Shown here: piece by piece, positions 13,901 to 25,900 of the stretch
Layout of the letters: each line of letters begins with the position of its first letter
Numbering within the stretch: position 1 is the stretch's first letter
DNA from: Sinotaia quadrata
Lineage: Eukaryota > Mollusca > Gastropoda > Architaenioglossa > Viviparidae
DNA length: 64,000 bases
Direction of reading: 5' to 3'
NCBI GenBank assembly: GCA_028829895.1
Contig: CM054184.1
Coordinates: 26,305,201-26,369,200, forward strand
Made by a program: the position numbers and the translations under genes
The notes under the pieces: model-generated
What the model was told of the DNA's origin: nothing
The model's database searches: none
Seen by the model: the letters and a program-made list of their open reading frames with translations, nothing else

Positions 13901-16900
13901 TGTATAACAAAATATTTTTTTCTATATTCCATGCATTATTTGCATTAAAAAATGCAACATCTTCTTTTCATTAATCTGTGGTAAACTTTCCATCACATTT
14001 GAATAACACTATGTAACACAATTTTTGTTCCTGGCTTCTAAGTGTTATATTTCAATTGCTTATGTCTAAAATACGTGAAAAAATGACTTCATTAAGCACA
14101 AACTTTGCTTACACGACAACAGCATGAAGAAAACTCGTTTTTTTGTGAAAATAGAACGATTTTTTTTCATTTTCGTCATTATGATCAGGTAAAAACAAAA
14201 ATTGCACAAGGAATAGACAAACACAGTCGGAAACCACTCAACAAGGTTCAGAAATGTGTAGATTTTCTAGATTTACGATTGTACTGTGAATCACTCTCTC
14301 GAAGTAGCCCCCAAATGTAGTCGCCCATCATGTTTTCGTTATACTGTCCTTGGTAACGACGTTCAAAGTTCAATATATCTTGATGAAAGCGCTCGCCTTG
14401 CTCCTCCGAGTAAGCACCCATGTTCTCCTTGAAATTGTCGAGATGCGAATCAAGGATATGGACTTTCAGAGACATTCTGCATCCCATTGTGGCGTAATTC
14501 TTTATGAGAGTCTGCACCAACTCCACATAGTTTTCAGCTTTGTGATTACCTAGGAAGCCCTGAACAACTGCAACGAAACTGGTCCAAGCCGCTCTCTCTA
14601 TCCTGTTCAACAGCTTTGTGAAATCCTCACATTCTATGATCTTCTTGATCTGTGGTCCGACAAATATACCAGCCCTGACCTTAGCCTCGGACAGCTTTGA
14701 AAAAAGATCTTGGAGGTATTGAAATGCTGCTGACTCCTTGTCAAGAGCAGTGACACATTGCTTAATGAGGCCTAACTTGATGTGCAGCGGTGGCATAAGC
14801 ACTTTATGAGGTTCTATCAGCGGCGCCCACTTCACATTGCTCTTCCCAACAGAAAACTCGGTCCGTTGTGGCCAGTCCTTTGTGCGATAATGCGCCTTAG
14901 TGTCACGGCTGTCCCAGAGACAGAGGAAACAAGGAAATTTCGTGAAACCTCCTTGAAGACCCATGAGGAATGATACAATTTTGAAGTCACCGATGACCTC
15001 CCATCTGTAGTCGTCATACTTTAATGCACTCAGCAGCATTTTGACACTGGTGTAGTCCTCTTTGAGATGCACAGAGTGGGCCATCGGGAGAGACGGGTAG
15101 TTGTTTCCATTGTGAAGCAACACGGTTTTGAGGCTCCGGGATGAACTGTCTATGAATAGGCGCCATTCAATAGGATTACATGCGATACCTATAGCCTGGA
15201 ATAGACCGGCAACATCGTTGCAGAAGCACAGCCCATCACGCTGACTGAAGAAGTTGGAGAATCTTTGATGCCGCTTCCTCTGATCCGTGACTTGTACGCT
15301 ATCATCAACCAAGTTCCACTGTTTGAGCCTGGATATCAGAAGCTCAGCATTCGATTTCGTAAGCCTGAGGTCCCTAATTAAATCGTTCACGTCTTTCTGG
15401 TTAGGGAAGTACGGCTTTCTATCCCCGACTTATGACAAAACTTTGTAAATTACAACTCTTTGAAATGAACTCGATCTAAAGCATTGAAATTAATAAATTA
15501 AAACACATCTAAGCGAGAAGCAACTGTTCAGTTTACCTTCAAGTGTTTTCTTGCAATATTCGCATGTGAAATGCGGTGCCCAAGATTTGTCTTGGTTCCC
15601 GACCGGCACGCCGAAGTATGCCTTGTAGGCCTCGCACATTATACGACTTGCTTCCATGGAATACTTTTTCGCTCTTGTCTTTATGAATTGTCCGCACACG
15701 TAGCAGAATGAATCAGCTGGATGCAAACAATCTCTTGATGCCATATCAAATAAATAACTTCTCTTCAACTACGAATCGTTATCCTTTCAGTCTGCAATAA
15801 CCCGAATTGGAATCTTGGTTCGAGACACCTGTGCTTTTATACTTGTACAGCTACTTTTGGAACGTTCAAGAACGTTCTAGAAAGTTCTGAGAGTTTCTCT
15901 AAAGTTCTGGAAGTTTCTTGAACGTTCTAGAGTGTTCAGGAGAATTGTAGAAACATGTGGACAACTCTAGCAGTTCAGGGAGGAAGCTCGGCATTGAAAG
16001 CAAATCGAGAATTTCTCGAACACACGCGATTTTCCAAATTTCATTGTCCCGGTCACAGAAGCAAAGTTTTTCTGGAATAACAGCGATTTCCTTTCTGTTC
16101 TAGACCTAACGGATTAAGAAAACACACTTTCAACCCAGGAACAGAACAAAAGTGAAAATTTGTTACATAGTGTAATTATTTTTTATTGGGTCTGTCTTAT
16201 TTATATTTCAATCATTGCCTGCTATCAGTACTTGATATCAAACTATTATTGGTCCAAACAACCAACAGACTATTTAAACACAAGATAAAAATGTAGCAGT
16301 CATTAATGCTACAATTAATTTCTAGAAAATGTTTTAATGTCTTTTTGGAAAGCCTTAGTTCAGTGAAAAGTAATTTTAATCTTTGTTAATTTATTACTTT
16401 CTTTAATAGAATTACATTACTAAATGTATAGTTCAGTAATAAAACTGAAGGGAATTAGTTAATGAAAAAGTTCTCCAGTTATTACAAAAAATCTCATTTT
16501 CTCCAAACTTCTTATTTAGAGTAGGTAGTCCCACTCATTTTTTTCTACTTCATAAAGTACAAATATTTTATGCTCAAAATATGTGTACTGATGAAATAAG
16601 TTTGTGTACAAAAAATTGTGATGATAGCTGCAATACCTTTTGAGATATCATTAATTTAGTGTTGTTATTTGTGGTAAACTTTTTTTAGACATAATGAATG
16701 TGTGATTTTTCAAGTTTATTACAAGTAAAATATAAACCACACTAAAAAAACAGTCCAACAATTCTAATAAACATAGTCACATACATCAAGAAAAAACAGA
16801 TATAATGCAAAATTTACTTTTCAGTTTATTATAAATTGCAAAAGAAAATGGGCTTTTGTTTCATAAAATTGCTCGCAAAATGCAACAAAAAGGAACATTC

Positions 16901-19900
16901 ATGGCATCATAACATGCAAATGATGAACAAAGTACAACCAAAATGCATATTATTAAATCATTTACTATGTAGTTAATGCCTATTTTTTCCCAAAGGCATT
17001 GCAAAGAAAATGTGGAAATTATTGGATGCTGAAAATGACCTTTTCAGCAAATTTTAACAAAGAAAAGGCATTAACGAAGTTTAACACAGAAAATGTACAC
17101 AAGCAAACTGCCTATTTTTGGTCCACCCTGTATACCTACTTTTGGTCCACCCTGTATACCTACTTTTGGTCCACCCTGTAAACCTACTTTTGGTCCACCC
17201 TGTATACCTACTTTAGGTCCAAACTGTATACCTACTTTTGGTCCACCCTGTATACCTAATTTTGGTCCACCCTGTATACCTACTTTTGGTCCATCCTGTA
17301 TATAGGTAAAAGTTATTTTGTTGCATGATGTGTTTAAAATAATAATTTTGTTTTTACAGCATCTAGTAAATGTTCAGACAAAGAATTTCGATGTCGAGAT
17401 GGGACCTGCATCAGCAAGGACTGGGTATGTGATCGTGAGCGAGATTGTCCTGACAGTAGTGATGAAGCTGAGGATTTTTGTAGTAAGTTGTTGCCCCCTT
17501 CCCCCCATTTTTCTTGTAGTTTAATTTGCCCTGTCTTCTAAGCCATTTCTCTTTCTTTAAAATGAGTGTAACTTTAGTGGAATTTAGGATTGATAGTACA
17601 AACATTTTTGGGTTTGGGACAAATGATGCCTGTTATATAGTGTTGGACCTGTTTACACATATGCTTGACAAACATCTCCAGTGCACGAACGATCTCCATT
17701 CCATTGTTTGTTTTTTTCAAAGTATCCAATATGACACCACATATTTTTTCAATAGCTGCATTTCTGCATTTACATACTTTTCATATTATTTGTGTGTCTA
17801 TACTTAAAAAAAAAAAAAAATAGCATATGCATATTTAAGGGCTACAAAATCATATGGATTTACAAAAAGTGATATAAGATTTTAATTATTGTCAAAATGC
17901 TCTTGCATTATTGAATAAAGTAAAAAATAAAATAAAATAGTAAATTTGATGGTTAATTGGTAAATAAGATGTACAGTACATGTAAATGACACAAAAGTAA
18001 AATATCATTTTAATATTGACTTGAAACCTGTAACTTTTTATATGGCTCATTCTCTGGGTTAGTTTACCATAAAGGGTGGGTCTATTTGAAATGTTTTCCT
18101 AAAAATAAAGCATTGAAATATCATGTGTTTTATTATATATATTCAGAATTGATTATGGAAAAAGTCTGAAATTTTTATTTTAGCATTCCCAGGCCTGGAA
18201 AATCAGTAAAATGTCAAAATAGTCTGGAAAAATCCTGTACAAAAGCAGGGAGAAACTCAGAGGGTCTTTTTCACCCCTCTACCAATCTCTACATTCTTGG
18301 TGTTTCTCCTTCGTTTCTGTCTTCGTCATCCCCTTTTATGAGCAAAGTCCTTGCACATCATTTTCACTGAGCTGATTAGAACACACCCTCTCCAGCACAC
18401 AGTACCACCATCCAGCACTGCAACTTATGTGCTGACAAATATCCTGACTGTCCACTTTCATTTAGTGCCAAGTATCGAATTCCAGGTTGACACCTTTGAT
18501 ATATAAATTTGTGGCTAACTACCTAGCTCAGAGCACGCTGGCTGACCCTAAGAGCACGGTCCTATTTTTATTTTGTTTTAAAACTACGTTACTATGGTGA
18601 CTCATTGCCACCTGGCAAGAGTACACTAGTCATATAGCAAGAAGGGTTGTACACACAAACTAACATATAACTATAACAATATAAATATCAACTTTCCAAT
18701 AACTCAAACTTCTACTTCAACAAGTAATTTCACAATAACAATATCAACTGTAAACTACCAAACTTTTTATAGTGGTGATTCTTAACCCTTTAAGGGGCAG
18801 AGCGGTCGAAAATGTCTTTACTACTGAAAGGGCAAAAGTCCGAAAATGTCCATAACAACCAGTGCTCTTTTCTTCTCATAACATTCGAGAAATCGAGAGA
18901 CTTCCGGTGTCTACAGGAAGTCTAACGTTTCTACAATGATTCATGCGCATTTTGAAACGTTTTCGCATTGCTGTGTTAATTTTTTCATAAAGTTTTCTTT
19001 GTTTTTCGCTTTTGGTGTTTCAAATGGATTTCTTAGAATCGTCGAGCAATAGTGAGGAGTTTGCTGGATTCAATTTATTGGATAATGAGGTAAGAGAAGT
19101 TGATTTTGAATCGGACGAAAGGATTAGAAGTGACATTAGCGTCAGTAGCACGCATATGTAACATCTTTCAAATTTTGGAGGAGAGTGCATCAGATTCTGA
19201 AAATATCGAAGAGGAGTAGGGGGAAGGGGTATCCCTGGCACGAACTACCTATCTCTTCCTCAGCTAGTGTTTCCACCGTAGGTTTCACATTGTTGACAAA
19301 ATAGTCATTTTAACCCCTTTCTATGTTTAAATTAATTCGTTAATCGTTTAGAGTATGATGACACTTAGAGGGAGAAAAAAAAAATTATTAATATTTTCTC
19401 ATACCCGTGACATGCATATTTGAGGGAATATCCATTATTTTGACAGGACTTATGGAATGGCTTCTCTCCAAACTTAACTGGTAATTCACTAACTGAAATA
19501 AGATGCCGGGCTTTCTAATTGTTTATTTTGGGACAGAGTTTTAAAGCTCAGAATTGCTTGCTTTAAAAAAAATATATATATTTGCTAAATTAAAACTAAC
19601 AATTATTAATAAAAAATGCGTTAATTCTATCTTTATGTTGATGCTTCTTATATAAATTATTTTTTTTTAGGAGATGACAGATTGCAGTGTCGAAATGATG
19701 AAATGCAGTGTCAAGTTAGTGGTCAGTGCATTCTTAGACGATACCAATGTAATGGCCTTAATGATTGTGGAGACTGGGAAGATGAGCAGGGATGTGGTAA
19801 GTGAAAGAGATTGTTTCTAACAGTTTTTTGTCGAATGATTTTATGTGTCCACTCATTTCACTTTCTTTTTTCACCCTCCTCATTACTTTAATTTTTACTG

Positions 19901-22900
19901 CCTGCAAAACTTTCTTTTCCCACCTAATCGTAAAACTTGTAATTAATTAAGCCTTCAGATTCCAGTAGTTAGTGGAATATACTTCAGTTACTCTGTACAG
20001 AATGATAAATTTGGATGACTATTTATGAATAAACAGTAATTTGTCAGGGTTCCTGCACACGTCTGGAATTCTGGAAAAAGTCTGAAATTTTTATTTTAGC
20101 GTTTCCAGGCCTGAAAAATCAGTAAAATGTCAAAATAGTCTTAAATTTGAGGGGTTTTTTATTGTTATAATTCTTTGGTTGTCCACAAACTGAAAATTGG
20201 AAACTGTTTTAATATTTTGGGTCATCCTCAGACTAAAAATCGCAAAGCGAAACAAAGGATTTGCTTTTTTACATTCTGAGTAATTGCCATTCAGATAATT
20301 TATGCATTACTGAAAAAACATGGGAGAATGCAGCCATTGTGACTTTCCAATTTCTAGTGAACTGACAGGAGAGACTGGATAACATTGAATAATTTCATTA
20401 AAATTCCAGTAGAGATATTGATATGAAACCAATTGCAATCAATAGAAAATATTGCCACAAACCTATAGTCAAAATATGATGCAAATACCTCAACAACTTC
20501 AGACTTGTATTGGTTTGGTTTTGAAATAATTTGATCCACACATCTTTATTTGATTAACCACAATATTTATAAGTCTATTTCTTCAAAAATAACAGTTTTG
20601 GGTGTCCTTTTTCATTATCTTTCGATTAATTTTTGTTTCATTTTGATATTCCCATAATTTCATATTTTTAAAAAACCATTGATTTTGATATTTGTTTAAA
20701 AATCAAATCAACTTCATAACTCACAAAACTGTCCCTCCGGTTTTCACAATAAACAAACTTGTTTTCAACTGCTTGTCAGAAATACATAATATTTTGCAGG
20801 AAGCAAGAAGAATCTATCTTGAATCAGAAACAAAAAAAATCAAAATTCAAATATCTTACAGTACTTCTGGAGATATTTTGCATCCCCCGACCCCTACCCC
20901 ATAGCAGGGTGGCACAATTTTTGTGCATGTAGGTCATAACTTGGGAACTGTTTGTCTGATTCTAACCAAATTTAGATATATTTTCTATGCATGCACATCT
21001 ACAAGCCTGAATTATTTCACAATTTTTCATTAATAACTTACAGATATAATTAGCTTCACTAGCACTAAAAATGGCACATTTTCCATTACCTCCATCTTGT
21101 ATGATGTTTCTTGCAAATTTTTACATTGCACTAATATTTTCTTGACAGTATTTGAAAGATGCATCAATTTCCAATTGCTGGACATTGATTGCAAACTTGT
21201 ACATTCAAAATTTTTCATACTGCACGAGGTTAATCAAGGTCACCCATTTTTCCTAAAAGTGCTTGAAAATACAAAGTTGAATTTTTTAAAAATCTAAGCA
21301 AAATTACACATTGGGCTATGAATGAATAAACTATAATGTGTGTTGAGCATGATTCTAAAATTAATTTGTAAAAATTTACAATACTTTAGAAAATATTTGC
21401 ATATTTATGAAAAATAAAGACTAATTAAAAAAATTAATAACTCCACCAAATGCCAATATTTAACTCTGTAAGTTAAGAAATTTATGTACACCAATGCCAT
21501 ACACACCCATCTAGAATATCTTTAGGATAGCTTGGAAAACAAAAAGTTACAACAACAAACATACACATATCAATGAAGGAAATACACTATTTTTGTGAAA
21601 TTTCCTACCATTTAATTTGTATTTAAATATCTACACATCAGAAAGACCCAAAATTGGCACATATCAAAGTGAATGTATTCTAAAACAGAAATGAAAGACA
21701 AATTTCAATTGTCCTTGTTAATTCCTAAGATATTTTAGTCAACTCCCACCCCAAGATCAAGATGTGAACATTTTCAAAGTTGTATGTCATAACTCTTGAA
21801 CCATTGGTCTGATTGTAACTAAATTTGGATATGTTATAGGCATACACATCATCTATAAACTTGAATTATTTGATAAGTATTCTTTCAGTACTTTGGAAGA
21901 TATGTTATAGGCATACACATCATCTATAAACTTGAATTATTTGATAAGTATTCTTTCAGTACTTCGGAAGATAATTAGTTTCATTAGCATGAAAATCTCA
22001 TTTTCCATGACTGCCATTTTTAGTGATGTCGCTTGCATACTGTTGTATATTGTATTGTCACTCTCTTCAATGTTTTGGTGATCTTCCAACAATAAAAAGC
22101 AAACTTGTAGCATTAACATTATGTGCACTGGACGAGGTTAACCAAGGTATTAATCCCATTTCCACATTTTGCCCTCCAAAATGCAAATATATGCAAAGTC
22201 AAACTTTTTAAAATTGCGGCAATATTATACATGGCCCATTAAACAAATAAATAATCGTATGCACTGAGCAAGATTCCGAAGTTAGCTGTTAAAAATATTC
22301 AATATTTTTAAGTTCAGCTTTCAAACTCAACTAGAATTTATAACTTTCTATGTTTGTCAACTGATTCATTTTCAATGACTTTTGTATTTGTACCTGGTGT
22401 ACTTTTGTGTGATCTTATTTTCGTTGTAAATTTGCATATATTTTTAAACACATATCAGGTGTAACTTTAATTTGTAACTTTTAATAGTTTTATTTTTAAT
22501 TTGGATGGTATCAGTTGAAGAAAGTTCATGTTCATAATTGCAGGTAATCATTATTTAAAAATTACTATTAAATGTCTTTTTAAATTTATGTATTAACTGT
22601 ATCATCAGAATCTTGGTTATAATTTTTTCCTCAGTATTTAGTGCATTTTTGCTAATCACTGTTAATAGTATAGATCTTGAATTTTAAAACTTTTGGTCTG
22701 GAAAAAGTTTGGAAAATTTTAAACTTGTGGCAGAAACCCTGATTTGTTTTAGTGTGTGTGTGTGTGGAATAAAGTGTTAATATGATGATTAACCCTTGAA
22801 AATTGTAGCCATAAGTAAATCGCAGTTTTTTATACAACTCACTAGGGAAAGAATGCCAATAACAAGAGGGGAGGGGAACAACAACTGCTAACATTGAATA

Positions 22901-25900
22901 TATAATAAAAAGAAATACTTTGGTTTTATTACTTCTTTTTTTTTAACATAATAACATAATAAAATCAATTTACCTAACCTATAAATAATAGACTGCCACC
23001 CTACTTTAAAAAGTTTTGTTGTTTGCATTTGAGGAGTTAATTTCTGCACTACACGCCTCTACTCCACTCCTGGTAAAAATAGATTCGTCCATTCCTACAA
23101 ATTCACAAATTTGCTGCAGTGTCCTGGGCAATGATTGTCCATGCAATTGGTTTCAGTATCACTTTTTCTTAAAAAAAAAAAAAAAAAAGAAAAAAAAAGA
23201 AAATATGTTTGACTGCTTCATTGCCACATGTTATTTTGAAGGTTTTAATTATTTAGATTTTTTTTTTTAACTAGCTACAGAAGTAGGTGGAGTGAATAAA
23301 AGACACTGAAGATTTAAATGAATACACAATGATAAAGAATGAACCTAAAACAAAACTAACACATGACACATCATGCTCATGCTGTCCACATGATGTCTGA
23401 CAGGGACAGGTACTTACTGCTTACGCAATAGACTCTTCTGAACAGGGTTGCAGAGTCGGTCAAAAGACTTCTGACTATAACTCATGAAATATTAGAAATC
23501 CATACTCCAACATAAAACTATACACATATAAATTATTTTATATAAATGTATAAATATGGTATAGGTGTAAATAAATTTTAAAAATCCATACTCCACATAA
23601 AATTATACACATATATAAATTACTTTTATATAAATGTATGAGTATGGAATAGGTGTAAATAAATGAAGAAATCCATACTTCAACATAAAATTATACACAT
23701 ATATAAATTACTTTTATATAAATGTATGAGTATGGTATAGGTGTAAATAAATGAAGAAATGTCTTTCATAGATTTAATTTTTAAACTATTTTTCAATCAT
23801 ACCATAATATGATACCAAAAAACCCTTAAAATATATTTAATATGATAATGCTAACTAAATTGATTGATTCTTTACATTGATTGCTTCTAATTGATATACC
23901 TTTTCTTGCTGCTCTCAAATCAGATTTGACAAATTTCTCAGCCTGTTTCAGTGCTTGGTAAAAATGTATTTGGAATTTAGTTGGATATGATCGAGTTTCT
24001 CTTTGAAATTATTTTAAATTTAAGCACTGATTTTTGATCAATCCTGTATGTTAGTTTTATTTTTCAAAATCTTCATTTTTATGGTTACTGTGGTTGAAGA
24101 TGATGAAAGTGATTGAATGCTGTCATGTAGTGACCTGGCTGTCTTTCATATGAACTTCTCATTTATATAACAGATTCTTTTTTTTTTTACCTCACTATTT
24201 CAATAACTTCATTAACTACTTTTTACTGTCATTACTTAAAATGTATTAAATTAATAATAAACAACTATCTTGAGGTGTTCATTCAATTTTTTTTTTACCT
24301 CTTCATGTTCAAACATGGCTCTGCCTCAAGTCCTGTAAAATTTAGAGTCGGGAGTCGGGATATTTCTACCGACTCTGACTCCACTAAAAGGCAACTAACT
24401 CCACAGCCTGCCTCTGAATTCAAACTGATCTGAATATTGCTGAGTTACTTTGGTACAGATGCGCAGTTGATGATATGCCAGACGGGGTGGGTATTTATGC
24501 GCTGAATATGCCTCTCACCTGCGCTTGGCCTGCTTTCAAGATGTATAAGCACATTATTGTTATTCTGATTCCATGTTCTCGGCAATCATGACTCATGTCT
24601 AACCTGAAATGCTAGTCAAATTGGTTGACCAATTTCATTTTTGAAACTAGATAGAAAATCACGATTTTTAGTGAACAAAATATCACTTTTATTTTAGTAT
24701 GCACATGATGACCATTACTATTTTACTTTATTTTAGTATGCACTTGATGACCATTACTATTTTACTTTATTTTAGTATGCACATGATGACCATTGCTATT
24801 TTACTTTACTTTTTTAGAATAGTGTTTTATTATGCACTTTTAGCATTTAGTCATTATATAAGTTAACATTATTTCATGTAAAACTACTGTTTTAATTTAT
24901 TGTATTTCTCTGTTTTGTTTATATTGAATTTGTGAAAGTAGAATTTTAATAAGAGCTGTTATATTTGTTTATATGTTGTAGGTTACTGTCATGAAGGGGA
25001 GTTTAACTGCACCAGTGGGACCTGCATCAATGTTAGTTGGAAATGTGATGGCGATACAGATTGTGATGATGGGTCTGATGAAAAAAATTGTCGTAAGTTG
25101 TATAAAATGTCAGTTTGATTGTCTTGTTACAATTAATTCATAATGTAAATTATTTCAAAACTGTTTGCATTGGATTTGGTATAAATCTGCAACTCTGGTT
25201 GTCCATGAGCATAAAATTAATGGCTGAAGTTAATGGATTATGCTGCTAAATACAAAATCAGCCACTCTGGTGGTAAAAACCCACAGGATTAACGGATAAA
25301 ATTAATTAATTATACTGCTAATCCTTACAGAGGAATGCAATTGAACTCTGGATGTTGATGAACACAAGAGTTAGGGCTAAAAATGGAAAATGCATTTATA
25401 ATGAGTTTTAAACATGCTTGGAGTTATAACTGAAAAAGTTGTGTTATTCGGTTTTTGCTTGTGTTTTATAGGTTTGTAAAATATACAAATATAGTAGACA
25501 TCTCTTATTTTGATTTTAGATTATGCATCGTTTCATGGTTTGTGTAAGTGACAGTTATAATAATTGGCAATCATAAGAGGCACCTACAGAGTAACTTTTG
25601 AAAAAGAAAAAAACTGTATTATAAATATTCACTTATTTAATATATGGAATGTCAGTAAAAGGAGCAGATATGTTTGTATAAGTATGTCAGTAAAAGGAGC
25701 AGATATGTTTGTATAAGTATGTCAGTAAAAGGAGCAGATATGTTTGTATAAGTACTTTTAGAATTAAGAGAAGTACTAAATAAACGAAAACTATTTAAAT
25801 TAAATTAAATTTGTAAATTATTTCTTATCTCTGTGTACATCATGAGCATCTACACTAGATCTACTCGTAAAACAGTTATTATTTTTCTGTCATTTGTCAG

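Larger units (their letters stand above)
14007..16172 (-). mobile_element. CACTA-type (EnSpm/CMC) DNA transposon with TIRs and TSD
   Basis: Terminal inverted repeats CACTATGTAACA are perfect over 12 bp (14007-14018 and 16161-16172) and continue imperfectly inward, both reaching GTTCCTGG. The flanks are TAA on both sides (14004-14006 and 16173-16175), a 3-bp target duplication. CACTA-starting ends with 3-bp duplications define the CACTA/EnSpm branch of the CMC superfamily. The 2,166-bp element lies in LRP4 intron 3 in the opposite orientation to the gene. Inside are a heat-shock-type promoter, an N-terminal zinc-finger-like exon and a long C-terminal exon. The superfamily label rests on the ends; the protein family is one I recognise as multicopy in animals. 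Confidence 0.85.

Noticed and set aside
14105..14973. Plus-strand frames across the CACTA-type element
   Set aside because: They are shadows of the longer - strand transposase-like frame, with no recognisable motifs.
17093..17305. Proline/cysteine repeat protein (FGPPCIPT units)
   Set aside because: Again a 24-bp tandem array in an intron; it could be read as a collagen-like or antifreeze-like peptide but has no gene structure.
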